A DNA stretch of 64,000 bases from Streptomyces sp. PTY087I2 (lineage in GTDB: Bacteria; Actinomycetota; Actinomycetes; Streptomycetales; Streptomycetaceae): the NCBI RefSeq assembly GCF_001687325.1, contig NZ_LZRD01000023.1, positions 180,606 through 244,605 of the forward strand, written 5' to 3'. This document shows positions 47,412 to 55,778 of the stretch, one piece after another. The notes beneath the pieces are model-generated. The model was given only the letters and a program-made list of their open reading frames with translations. It was not told the DNA's origin and ran no database searches. Position numbers and translations under genes: made by a program. The number at the start of each line of letters is the position of its first letter. Within the stretch, counting starts at the first letter, position 1.

Positions 47412-49069
47412 ATCGTGCCCGAGCAGGCGTTGGGGATCTCCGTCTGCGCGGTGGGCGCTCCCGACTCCGGGGTGTGCGTCACGGCGACGCTGCCCTCGGC
47501 CGTGGTCCCGCCGTCCTCGTACAGCCACTGCGCTTCGACACCGGACTGGTTCTCGGCGCCCTCGCCGACCGAGCCGCCCGCGCCGTCGTCCGACGGGGTC
47601 GGCGTCGGTGAGGGGCCCACGGCCGGACAGGTGTCGGTCGGCACCCAGGCGAACCGCACCTCGTACGCCATGGCCGGCTTCAGCAGCACCGTGCCCGGCT
47701 CCTGGGACGGGTCGGGCAGACCGGGGGCCGCGTCGCCCGCCGCGTGCTGGACCACGACGATCTTCTGCGAGTCGGCGGCGCCGAGGGCGGTGAAGCCGAC
47801 GGTGCCGTTGCTGCTGACCGTGCAGTCGGTGCCGGACACGTTGGCGATCCTGAAGCTGCCGTAGACCGTGCCGTCGGCTCCCGGCGCGTCGGTGCTCGCG
47901 GACGCGACGCCGAGCTGGCCGGGGTCGCAGACGGGCAGGGACGCCAGGTCCACGCTCGGGGAGTCGGGCTTCTCGCCCGCCACCGCCGCGTCGGGGTCGC
48001 GCCCCGCGCCCCGGGAGGGGGTGGGGTCCGGGGCGGCCTCGCCCTTGCCGCCCTCGCTCTCGCGCTCGGTGGGCGCCACGCTCCGCCGGCCCGGCTCCTC
48101 GGGGCCGGGCTCCTCCCCGTTGCCGCCCTGGGCCTGCTCGCCGTGTCCGGCGATGGCGGGGCGGGCGGCGGAGGAGCCGTCCGAGGTCGCCACGTGCACG
48201 AAGGCGGGGACGGCGGTGCCGATCAGCAGGGCGGCCGCGGCCGCCCCGACGACGGCCTGCCGCCGCCGGGCCCGGCGGGCGGGAACGGCGCGGTGGAGGT
48301 GGTCGAGGGTCCCCTCGGAGGGGGTGATGTCGCGGACCGCACCGTGCAGCATGCGGCGCAGGGCCACCTCGTCCAGCTCGCCGCCGGACCGGTCGGGGGC
48401 GCGTCTGCCTTCGGCGAAGAGGTCGGTGAGTGTGGCGAGGAAGTCGTCGTCGGAGGCCGCGGGGGCATCGGCGTCACCGGGGGCGGAGGCGGCGGCGCCT
48501 GCCTCTGCATGCGTGTCGTCGTCGCCGGACTTCGTACGTACGTCGTCGGCGGCCTCCGGGCGGGCGTCCGCGCCGGTCTCCGTACCCGCGTCACCAGCTT
48601 CGTCGGCAGCCTCCGCACGGGCGTCCGCGGCGCTCTCCGTACGCGCATCCGCGCCGGTCTCCGTACGCGCCTCCGCGCCGGCCCCCGTGCCCGCCTCGTC
48701 ACCCGCTTCGTCGGCGGTCTCCGCGCGGGCGTCCGCAGCGCTCTCCGTACGCGCATCCGCGCCGGCCTCCGTACCGCCCGCCCGGGACTCCGCGTCCCCG
48801 CCCGCCCGGGACTCCGCGTCGCCGCCCGGCAGGGCCTCCGCGTCGCCGCCCGGCAAGACCTCCCCGCCCGCCGACAGCTCCCGTTCCGGAGGCTCGGGCT
48901 CGCCCGGGGCCGTGCTCTCGCCCTGTGGGCGGTCCGGATCGGTGTGCGGAGTCTTCTCCGGCCCGTGGTTCACAATTCCGTTTCCCGTCGGGTCGTTCTC
49001 GTACCTGTGCTCAGGGATCTCGGGGCCCTGGGCGGAACGTTGCTCGGGGCGCTGCTCGGACCCGCTCAT
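47381..49069 (-). CDS. Sigma-factor-linked membrane protein with Ala/Asp/Glu repeats and a DUF4232-like exterior domain
   Basis: 562 residues, starting in the sigma factor stop (ATGA overlap). Residues 40-190 are low-complexity with repeated ADARTESAADARAE blocks. A possible anti-sigma-like segment follows (DDFLATLTDLFAEGRR, LRRMLHGAVRDITPSEGTLDHLHRAVPARRAR), then one transmembrane helix (AVVGAAAAALLIGTAVPAFVHV). The exterior part has a Ser/Pro/Gly linker and a DUF4232-like beta domain (LPVCDPGQLGVASAS, FRIANVSGTDCTVSSNG, NACSGTIYRTG). By position and topology it may be the cognate regulator of the neighbouring sigma factor; a zinc anti-sigma HxxxCxxC motif is absent. Confidence 0.72.
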   Translation of the reverse strand: MSGSEQRPEQRSAQGPEIPEHRYENDPTGNGIVNHGPEKTPHTDPDRPQGESTAPGEPEPPERELSAGGEVLPGGDAEALPGGDAESRAGGDAESRAGGTEAGADARTESAADARAETADEAGDEAGTGAGAEARTETGADARTESAADARAEAADEAGDAGTETGADARPEAADDVRTKSGDDDTHAEAGAAASAPGDADAPAASDDDFLATLTDLFAEGRRAPDRSGGELDEVALRRMLHGAVRDITPSEGTLDHLHRAVPARRARRRQAVVGAAAAALLIGTAVPAFVHVATSDGSSAARPAIAGHGEQAQGGNGEEPGPEEPGRRSVAPTERESEGGKGEAAPDPTPSRGAGRDPDAAVAGEKPDSPSVDLASLPVCDPGQLGVASASTDAPGADGTVYGSFRIANVSGTDCTVSSNGTVGFTALGAADSQKIVVVQHAAGDAAPGLPDPSQEPGTVLLKPAMAYEVRFAWVPTDTCPAVGPSPTPTPSDDGAGGSVGEGAENQSGVEAQWLYEDGGTTAEGSVAVTHTPESGAPTAQTEIPNACSGTIYRTGVLATS

Positions 49070-49728
49070 GCCTGGGCCTCCATCACCACACGCAGCGCCG
49101 CGATGCCCCGCGAACCGTACGCCTTCACCGACCCCAGCGAGACCCCCAGCGTCTCGGCGACCTGGGCCTCCGTCATGTCCGCGAAGTACCGCAGGACCAG
49201 CACCTCGCGCTGGCGTCGCTGGAGCCCCTTCATGGCCTTGATCAGCGCGTCCCGCTCCAGCTGGTCGTACGCGCCCTCCTCCGCGCTCGCCATGTCCGGC
49301 ATCGGCTTGGAGAGCAGCTTCAGCCCGAGGATGCGGCGGCGCAGTGCGGAGCGCGAGAGGTTGACGACGGTCTGCCGGAGGTACGCCAGGGTCTTCTCGG
49401 GCTCCCGGACCCGGTTGCGCGCGGAGTGCACCCGGATGAACGCCTCCTGCACCACGTCCTCGCAGGACGCGGTGTCGTCCAGCAGCAGGGCCGCGAGGCC
49501 GAGCAGGGAGCGGTAGTGGGCGCGGTAGGTCTCGGTGAGATGGTCGACCGTGGTTCCTGCTGCCACCGTCTCTTCAGCACCCCCGCGCTGCGCGGGCAGC
49601 GAGGCCGGGCGCGCAGCGGGCATGGGCGCGATCACCGGCATGCCGCCGGGCGCGCGGGGCCGCCGGAGCGGGCGCACCGCAGCGCCTCGCAACGGGCCCA
49701 CCACTGTGATGTCGAGAACCTCTGCCAC
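49066..49728 (-). CDS. ECF RNA polymerase sigma factor (SigE-like family)
   Basis: 220 residues from a GTG. Sigma region 2: YRAHYRSLLGLAALLLDDTASCEDVVQEAFIRVH with the DAEDVVQEAF-like core, then RQTVVNLSRSALRRR; region 4: LQRRQREVLVLRYFADMTEAQVAETLGVSLGSVKAYGSRGIAAL. The first 55 residues are an extra variable N-terminus. It directs RNA polymerase to a small regulon, probably under control of the membrane protein whose gene overlaps it. In Streptomyces this sigma gene sits just downstream of asd, as here. Its upstream spacer (49729-50000) has no strong terminator. Confidence 0.88.
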   Translation of the reverse strand: MAEVLDITVVGPLRGAAVRPLRRPRAPGGMPVIAPMPAARPASLPAQRGGAEETVAAGTTVDHLTETYRAHYRSLLGLAALLLDDTASCEDVVQEAFIRVHSARNRVREPEKTLAYLRQTVVNLSRSALRRRILGLKLLSKPMPDMASAEEGAYDQLERDALIKAMKGLQRRQREVLVLRYFADMTEAQVAETLGVSLGSVKAYGSRGIAALRVVMEAQA

Positions 49729-50000
49729 GCCTGTTGGACACGCTGCCCCCCGTCAGGGTTGTACGCGGACCGCGCCACGTTCGACGCTGTGCGACATGCC
49801 CTCATACGTACCCGCTCTTCCCCAAATGCCCCGTTTAGACGTCCGGCCACGCATAAAGTGACGGCATAGACGCAACCCGGCCGAGGTGCGGTTGCAGAGG
49901 GCCGGGAGATCATCGTCGGACACGACAACGTCCCAGCTCAAGAGGTTCAGACCAGCGAATTCCTCATAGGGTGTTCACAGATCCTACAAAACAAGTTCGA
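49729..50000. other. Spacer between sigma factor and asd
   Basis: About 270 bases. The part at 49940-50000 is AT-richer. The probable sigma promoter lies here; a GTTCACAG box at 49973 is the only repeat-like element I see. Confidence 0.35.
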
Positions 50001-51074
50001 TCATCGACCGGGGAATTCGGCGGCGACCGATTCGGCGATCTGCGCCACGTTCAAAGCCGCACCTTTTCGGAGATTGTCCCCGCAAAGGAACATTTCCAGG
50101 GCGCGCGGGTCGTCCATCGACCGCCGGACGCGCCCCACCCAGGTGGGGTCGGTGCCGACCACGTCGGACGGGGTGGGGAAGTCCCCGGAGGCCGGGGAGT
50201 CGAACAGGACCACGCCCGGGGCGGTCGCCAGGATCTCGTGCGCCTTGCCGACCGCGACCTCGTTCTCGAAGCGGGCGTGGACGGACATCGAGTGGGCGGC
50301 GACGACGGGGACGTACACGCAGGTCGCGGTGGTCTTCAGGCCCGGCAGGCCCAGCACCTTGCGGCACTCCTCGCGCAGCGCGATCTCCTCGGAGGACCAG
50401 CCGTCCCCGGCGTCCGTACCGGCCCAGGGCACGACGTTCAGGGCGACGGGCGCGGCGAACGGGCTGTCCGCCGTGGCGGCCTCGTCGCCCAGGGCCCGGC
50501 GTACGTCCCCGGGCTGGGTGCCCAGCTCCGTACCGGCGACCACGGCCAGCTGTTCGCGCAGGGCGGCGACGCCCTCCCGGCCCGCACCGCTGACGGCCTG
50601 GTAGGAGGAGACGATCAGCTCGCGCAGCCCGAACTCGGCGTGCAGCGCGCCGACCGCGACGATCAGCGACAGCGTGGTGCAGTTCGGGGACGCGACGATG
50701 CCGCGCGGCCTGAGCCGTGCGGCATGGGGGTTGATCTCGGGGACGACGAGCGGCACGTCGTCGTCGAGCCGGAAGGCCGCCGAGTCGTCGATGACGACGA
50801 CGCCCTTGGCGGCGGCGATCGGCGCCCAGTGGGCGGAGACCTCGTCCGGTACGAGGAAGAGGGCGACGTCCACGCCGTCGAAGACGTCCTCGGTGAGCGC
50901 CAGCACCTCGCTCTCCTCCCCGCGCACGACCAGCTTCCGGCCGGCCGAGCGCGGCGAGGCGACGAGTCTGACCTCGCCCCAGACGTCCGCGTGCTGCGAG
51001 AGGATCCGGAGCATGACACCGCCGATCGCCCCGGTCGCACCGACGACCGCGAGCGAAGGGCGGTGTTCCGTCAT
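50001..51074 (-). CDS. asd: Aspartate-semialdehyde dehydrogenase
   Basis: 357 residues. NADP loop LAVVGATGAIGGVM at 7-20, then RSAGRKLVVRGEE, VDVALFLVPDEVSAHWAP. Catalytic Cys in VASPNCTTLSLIVAVGALHAEF, SSYQAVSGAGREG and VPVVAAHSMSVHARFE with the active-site His region, plus the conserved NLRKGAALNVAQIAE end. It reduces aspartyl phosphate to aspartate semialdehyde, the branch point to lysine, diaminopimelate, threonine and methionine. The start overlaps the lysC stop by 4 bases, so the pair is translated together. Confidence 0.95.
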   Translation of the reverse strand: MTEHRPSLAVVGATGAIGGVMLRILSQHADVWGEVRLVASPRSAGRKLVVRGEESEVLALTEDVFDGVDVALFLVPDEVSAHWAPIAAAKGVVVIDDSAAFRLDDDVPLVVPEINPHAARLRPRGIVASPNCTTLSLIVAVGALHAEFGLRELIVSSYQAVSGAGREGVAALREQLAVVAGTELGTQPGDVRRALGDEAATADSPFAAPVALNVVPWAGTDAGDGWSSEEIALREECRKVLGLPGLKTTATCVYVPVVAAHSMSVHARFENEVAVGKAHEILATAPGVVLFDSPASGDFPTPSDVVGTDPTWVGRVRRSMDDPRALEMFLCGDNLRKGAALNVAQIAESVAAEFPGR

Positions 51075-52342
51075 CGGCCGGTGCCTCCGTAGACCACGGC
51101 CTCGTCGGAGTCGCTGTCGAGCCCGAAGGCCGTGTGCACGGCGCGCACGGCCTCGTTGACGTCGTCGGCACGGGTGACCACCGAGATGCGGATCTCGGAT
51201 GTCGAGATCAGCTCGATGTTGACGCCCGCGTCGGACAGCGCCTCGAAGAAGCCGGCGGTGACGCCCGGGTTGGTCTTCATACCCGCGCCGACCAGGGAGA
51301 TCTTGGCGATCTGGTCGTCGTAGCGCAGCGAGTCGAAGCCGATGGAGCCCTTGGCACGCTCCAGGGCGTCGATGGCCTTGCGGCCCTCAGCCTTGGGCAG
51401 GGTGAAGGAGATGTCCGTCAGGCCGGTCGACGCGGCGGAGACGTTCTGCACCACCATGTCGATGTTGACCTCGGCGTTCGCGATGGCGCGGAAGATCGCG
51501 GCCGCCTCGCCCGGCTTGTCCGGCACGCCGACGACGGTGACCTTGGCCTCCGAGACGTCGTGGGCGACTCCGGAGATGATCGCGTGCTCCACCTTCTGGT
51601 CCCCTTGCGGCTCGTTGCTGACCCAGGTGCCGCGCAGTCCGGAGAAGGACGAGCGGACGTGGATCGGGATGTTGTAACGGCGTGCGTACTCGACGCAGCG
51701 GTGCAGCAGCACCTTGGAGCCGGACGCGGCCAGCTCCAGCATGTCCTCGAAGGAGATCCAGTCGATCTTCTTCGCCTTCTTCACGACCCGGGGGTCCGCG
51801 GTGAAGACGCCGTCGACGTCGGTGTAGATCTCACAGACCTCGGCGTCCAGCGCGGCGGCCAGCGCGACGGCGGTCGTGTCCGACCCGCCGCGGCCGAGGG
51901 TGGTGATGTTCTTGCCCTCCTGGCTCACGCCCTGGAACCCGGCGACGATGGCGATGTTGCCCTCGTCGATCGAGGTCCGGATGCGGCCCGGGGTGACGTC
52001 GATGATGCGCGCTTTGTTGTGGACCGAGTCGGTGATGACACCGGCCTGGCTGCCCGTGAACGACTGGGCCTCGTGGCCCAGGTTTTTGATCGCCATCGCC
52101 AGCAGGGCCATGGAGATCCGCTCACCCGCGGTCAGCAGCATGTCGAACTCCCGACCGGTAGGCATCGGAGACACCTGCTCGGCGAGATCTATCAACTCGT
52201 CCGTCGTGTCGCCCATCGCGGACACCACGACAACCACCTGGTTGCCGTTCCTCTTGGCGTCGACGACTCGCTTGGCGACCCGCTTGATGCCCTCGGCATC
52301 GGCTACGGAGGAGCCTCCGTACTTCTGCACGACAAGGCCCAC
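51071..52342 (-). CDS. lysC: Aspartokinase
   Basis: 423 residues from the GTG at 52342 (VGLVVQKYGGSSVAD), preferred over an upstream ATG at 52363 because GAGGAG lies 5 bases before it and the family begins at this point. Kinase signs: QKYGGSSVA, VVVVSAMGDTTDEL, TLGRGGSDTTAVALAAAL, YTDVDGVFTADPRVV. Two ACT domains at about 265-410 (VTVVGVPDKPGEAAAIFRAIANAEVNIDMVVQN, ISLVGAGMKTNPGVTAGFFEALSDAGVNIELIS) bind lysine and threonine for feedback inhibition. It makes aspartyl phosphate, the substrate of the overlapping asd gene. An internal start for a beta chain, known in actinobacteria, was not resolved. Confidence 0.95.
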   Translation of the reverse strand: MGLVVQKYGGSSVADAEGIKRVAKRVVDAKRNGNQVVVVVSAMGDTTDELIDLAEQVSPMPTGREFDMLLTAGERISMALLAMAIKNLGHEAQSFTGSQAGVITDSVHNKARIIDVTPGRIRTSIDEGNIAIVAGFQGVSQEGKNITTLGRGGSDTTAVALAAALDAEVCEIYTDVDGVFTADPRVVKKAKKIDWISFEDMLELAASGSKVLLHRCVEYARRYNIPIHVRSSFSGLRGTWVSNEPQGDQKVEHAIISGVAHDVSEAKVTVVGVPDKPGEAAAIFRAIANAEVNIDMVVQNVSAASTGLTDISFTLPKAEGRKAIDALERAKGSIGFDSLRYDDQIAKISLVGAGMKTNPGVTAGFFEALSDAGVNIELISTSEIRISVVTRADDVNEAVRAVHTAFGLDSDSDEAVVYGGTGR

Positions 52343-52591
52343 GTGCGCTCCTCGCTCAGTCATTACTGCGGTCGGCTCAGTTTAACGAGCAGTCCGGAAT
52401 CGACCCGTCCATTACCAGATGGTGAGATGTCCCGCTCACCACCCGGTACGGCGTGTCGCTCCGAACTGCTCGTACGGGGCTGTTGCCCAGCCGGACCGCG
52501 CACACTCCCGTTTGTGTCCCAGCCCACACGATCGGGCAGGGAAGTCCCAGCCCACACGATCCGCGGGGAAAGCGCGAGCCGGGACACGTCC
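52343..52591. other. Spacer after the LamG gene and before lysC
   Basis: About 250 bases with the lysC promoter and a direct repeat: GTCCCAGCCCACACGATC at 52516-52533 and 52544-52561. No coding signal. Confidence 0.5.
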
Positions 52592-52679
52592 GGTTACGGC
52601 AGCTGCCGGATCCCGTTACGGCAGCTGCCGGATCCGGTTACAGCGGCTGCCTGATCTCGTTACGGCAGCTGCCGGATCT
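52592..52679. repeat. Four 22-bp tandem repeats across the end of the LamG gene
   Basis: Copies at 52592, 52614, 52636 and 52658, each GTTACGGCAGCTGCCGGATC with small changes; the third is the most divergent. On the minus strand each spells the gene's last residues IRQLP and a TAA stop. The gene stops in the copy at 52658, so the other three are downstream duplications of its 3' end. Each unit has an internal CGGCAGCTGCCG palindrome. Confidence 0.9.
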
Positions 52680-54795
52680 GCGTCTCGGACAGCACACCCG
52701 CGTAGGCGTACACGCTGTCCACCACGCCCTTCAGGTGCTCGCCCCAGCCGTCGGCGGTGCGGCCCCGGCCGAGCTGGAACCCGCCGGTGCTCTTCCAGGC
52801 GGCGTCGAAGGCCGCGGTGCCGCCGTCGGACTCCTTCGACCCGTCGACGTAGAAGGACACCTGGTTCGCCGAGGCGTCGTATGTGACGGTGACCCGGTGG
52901 CCCACGCCGAGGTCTCCGTCCGGCCACTCGAACCGGCGGAGCACGGTCTCCGGCGCCCCCGGCTCGTCGGCGTGCGCCAGCACCAGGTCCCAGCTGGAGT
53001 TCTCCGGGTCGAAGCGGACCTTGAAGGCGTCGCCGTGCTCGCCGCCCTGCGAGATCGCCGTCATCGGCGCCGCCGGCTCGTCGTCGGTGAGCCGGACGCG
53101 GGCGCTGACGGTGAAGCTCCCCGAGGTGTCGACCACCGGGGCGTCCGTGGCCGCGTGGCCCGAGACCCCGTCGAGCCGCAGGTGCCCGTCACCCTCCAGC
53201 GGCCAGTCCTGGCCGCACACCGGGTCCATCGGGTCGCAGGGCTCGTCGAGGCGGAAGACCGAGGCCCCGGCGCCCAGCTTCAGCGGTGCCCCGCCGCCCG
53301 ACTCCGGGGCGAGGCCGTCCGGCGCGGTGTCGAGCGCCCAGTGGCCGACGCGCTGCGCGGTACGGGTGGCGAGGGCCGTCAGCTCGTCCGGCACGACGAT
53401 CCGGTCGTACGCCCGTACGTCACCGATCTCGCCCTGCCAGCGGTCGCGGTAGCCCTGCGCCCCGCGCGCCCGGCCGATCTGGAAGTCACCCTCGCCCGCC
53501 ACGGGGACGGCGGCCGTCTCCTCGCCGACGGCGCGGCCGTTGACGTACAGCCGGGCCGTTCCGGTCTCGGCGTCGTACTGGCCGAGTACGTACGCCCAGT
53601 CGCCGGTCTCGGGCAGCCCGCCCGTGACCCGCGCCCCGCCGACGGCGAACGACCAGACGGGGGCGGAGCCGGCCTGCGTCAGCCCCAGAGTGAAGGCGCG
53701 CCCCGTACCCGCGTCCTGCGAGAGGACCGTACGGGTGCCGTCCACGCGCGCCGGCCGCACCCAGCCGCCGACGGCGAAGTCCTTCGCGGTGTCGGCGACG
53801 ACCGGGGCGCCCGGGGTCAGGAAGCCGTGGCCCGTGCCGTCGAGCGCGGCGGTGGAGGTGAGCGGGGTGCCGGAGGGCGCGGGCGCGCCGAACGTGACCC
53901 CCGCACCGGCCCGGGCGGCGGTGCCGTTCTCGGCGGCGGCCGAACCGGAACCCGCCGCGTCGGCGAGCTTCCACCGGGCCACCGGGGCAGGCCCCTCGCC
54001 GATCCGGAACGTGTAGTCGGTGCGCGGGCCGCGGTTGCCGGCCCGGTCCTGCGCCTGGACGGAGAGGGTCTGGACGCCGGACTTCTTCGGTACGAAGGTG
54101 ATCTCGGCCGAACCGTCGGGCCGGACGTCGGCCGTCCGCGGCGGCTCACCCATGAAGGTGTAGGCGAAGGCGACGACGTCCTCGGCCCGCGCGGTGAACC
54201 GGAAGGTGCCGCGGACCCCGGCGCCGGGCGTCCAGGTGTTGTCGTCCGGATAGTCGGAGGAGGTGACGACCGGGGCGTCGGGCAGCGTGCGGTCGTACAC
54301 GAACTCGCAGGGCGCGCCCGCCCCTTCGCCGCTCCAGGCGGAGGCGCCCGCGTCGTTGACGGCCCGCACCCGCCAGGAGATGACGGTCTCGTCGGGGACG
54401 GAGTCCGGCAACTGCCAGCTGAACGGAGCGGTGTCGTGCTTGGTCGCGGTGGTGAGGGTCACGCGCTCCTCGGCGCCGCCCTCGCCCTGCCACCAGGCCT
54501 CGAACTCGCCCCGGACCTGGCTCGATTCGCCGGGCTGCCCGCCGCCGGGCCCGTACAGCCGCGCGGTCACCTGCGGAACGGTCCCCACGTACGGCCGCTC
54601 CGCGCCGGCGACGCACGCCGCGCTGCCCGTCTCCAGATCGGCGGTCAGCGGCTGCTTCGGCAGCCCGTCACCGGCCGCCGCCAGTACGGTGCCCGGCGTC
54701 GCGAGCACCGTCCCGGCGGCGATGGCCACCGCGACGGCGGCCCGTCTCGCGCGCCTCGCCTGTCTCGCTCGTCCCTGTCCTGTACGTCCTGTCAT
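52660..54795 (-). CDS. Secreted protein with two LamG (concanavalin A-like) domains
   Basis: 711 residues. Signal peptide with a strongly basic start (RARQARRARRAAVAVAIAAGTVLA, cut after LAAA near 41). Residues about 45-260 have fibronectin-like beta repeats (APFSWQLPDSVPDETVISWRVRAVNDAG, SGVQTLSVQAQDRAGNRGPRTDYTF). Two LamG folds follow at about 275-480 (DFAVGGWVRPARVDGTRTVLSQDAG, YVLGQYDAETGTARLYVNGRAVG, GEIGDVRAYDRIV) and 480-711 (SFTVSARVRLTDDEP, VTVTYDASANQVSFYVDGSKE, VVDSVYAYAGVLSETQI). Such proteins bind carbohydrate or cell wall; no catalytic domain is seen. It is exported and may be part of the extracellular matrix. Confidence 0.85.
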   Translation of the reverse strand: MTGRTGQGRARQARRARRAAVAVAIAAGTVLATPGTVLAAAGDGLPKQPLTADLETGSAACVAGAERPYVGTVPQVTARLYGPGGGQPGESSQVRGEFEAWWQGEGGAEERVTLTTATKHDTAPFSWQLPDSVPDETVISWRVRAVNDAGASAWSGEGAGAPCEFVYDRTLPDAPVVTSSDYPDDNTWTPGAGVRGTFRFTARAEDVVAFAYTFMGEPPRTADVRPDGSAEITFVPKKSGVQTLSVQAQDRAGNRGPRTDYTFRIGEGPAPVARWKLADAAGSGSAAAENGTAARAGAGVTFGAPAPSGTPLTSTAALDGTGHGFLTPGAPVVADTAKDFAVGGWVRPARVDGTRTVLSQDAGTGRAFTLGLTQAGSAPVWSFAVGGARVTGGLPETGDWAYVLGQYDAETGTARLYVNGRAVGEETAAVPVAGEGDFQIGRARGAQGYRDRWQGEIGDVRAYDRIVVPDELTALATRTAQRVGHWALDTAPDGLAPESGGGAPLKLGAGASVFRLDEPCDPMDPVCGQDWPLEGDGHLRLDGVSGHAATDAPVVDTSGSFTVSARVRLTDDEPAAPMTAISQGGEHGDAFKVRFDPENSSWDLVLAHADEPGAPETVLRRFEWPDGDLGVGHRVTVTYDASANQVSFYVDGSKESDGGTAAFDAAWKSTGGFQLGRGRTADGWGEHLKGVVDSVYAYAGVLSETQIRQLP

Positions 54796-54902
54796 GCGTG
54801 TTCCCCTCCCCTGTCCGGCCCTTGAAGATCGAAGATCAAGAGCTGAGGGAGACTAACAACCGCACGCGCCGACCGCCCCCGGATATCCGGGACTCAGCCC
54901 AC

Positions 54903-55433
54903 TCAGCCCGCCGTCAGCGTCTCCACGTCGAGGACCTGGGTGTTCTGCGCGGCCGCGATACGCCAGACCCCGTCGTCCTTGGCGAGCACGTAGGTCGGCG
55001 TGCCCGGGACCGCCTCGGGGTGGGCGGCCATGAGCTCGGCGGGATCCTCCTGGCCGTGGAAGATCTCGTCCAGATACGCACCGTCTGCGCGCCTCGCCGG
55101 GCGCTGACGAATCTTCACGGCGGCGATGTCGGGGCGGATGAAGAGGATCAGATCGGCGGTGTACGTGGCGATCACCGGGGAGTCCGCCTGCGGGGGCAGC
55201 ACCTTGCGGGTGAAGGCACTGATCTCCGGCAGCCCGGTCAGCCGCTTGCCGTGGGCCGTGGTCCAGATGGCGTCCGCACGGAAGCCGCCGAGGAACGCAT
55301 CGGGATCCGCGTTCAGCTGGGCCTCCTGCACGCCCGCGACGAACGCGACGATGGCGTCGACGTCCTCCTGCGGGGCCGGGACGCCGATGACGGTGGGGGC
55401 GGGGGGCGGTACGGCGGGGGTCGTGGCGCTCAT
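54903..55433 (-). CDS. SgcJ/EcaC-family NTF2-like protein
   Basis: 176 residues from the ATG at 55433, with AAGGAG 7 bases upstream. The SgcJ pattern is AQLNADPDAFLGGFRADAIWTTAHGKRLTGLPEISAFTRKVLP, then ADLILFIRPDIAAVKIRQRP and PTYVLAKDDGVWRIAAAQNTQVLD. The fold is an NTF2-like cone; SgcJ-type proteins occur in enediyne clusters and widely elsewhere with unknown function. The frame stays open upstream into the truncated Uma2 gene, but the internal start has the clear ribosome site. Confidence 0.82.
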   Translation of the reverse strand: MSATTPAVPPPAPTVIGVPAPQEDVDAIVAFVAGVQEAQLNADPDAFLGGFRADAIWTTAHGKRLTGLPEISAFTRKVLPPQADSPVIATYTADLILFIRPDIAAVKIRQRPARRADGAYLDEIFHGQEDPAELMAAHPEAVPGTPTYVLAKDDGVWRIAAAQNTQVLDVETLTAG

Positions 55434-55535
55434 GGGGAATCTCCTTGCGGGGCGGCGACCGTCGGATCGGCCGTTCACCCCGGAGCCTGTTCCCTCAACC
55501 GCGGTCGAGGTCAAGGAGTCACCGCCCGGGCGGGC

Positions 55536-55778
55536 GCGGCCCTTGCGGTACGCCTCGATGGCGAGGCCGCACGTGGGATAGAGCCACAGGTCCGCCCGGC
55601 GCTCCAGGCATCGCCTCATCAGCCACATCACGATCTGGCCGTGCGTGCCGTCAGCCGGGGGCTTCTCCCGTACCTTCCCGCCGATGAACTCCAGGCGCAC
55701 CGGTTCCGGAGCCCGACGGGACAGCTTCTCGAACTCCTCGACGGACATCTCCGGCGCACCCGGCGCGCCTTCGCTCAT
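55536..55778 (-). pseudogene. Truncated Uma2-family endonuclease gene
   Basis: The first 80 residues of a Uma2 (DUF820) PD-(D/E)xK protein: MSVEEFEKLSRRAPEPVRLEFIGGKVREKP, THGQIVMWLMRRCL and CGLAIEAYRKGRARP. The rest, including the catalytic D/ExK core, is missing and the frame runs on into the SgcJ gene. The ATG at 55778 overlaps the stop of the upstream HTH gene. Confidence 0.75.

Noticed and set aside
52592..52679. CRISPR or CRISPR-like array
   Set aside because: Head-to-tail 22-bp units with no spacers.
52453..54825. A 790-codon plus-strand frame opposite the LamG gene
   Set aside because: Pro/Arg/Gly-rich shadow with no domain; the minus strand has a signal peptide and two LamG folds.
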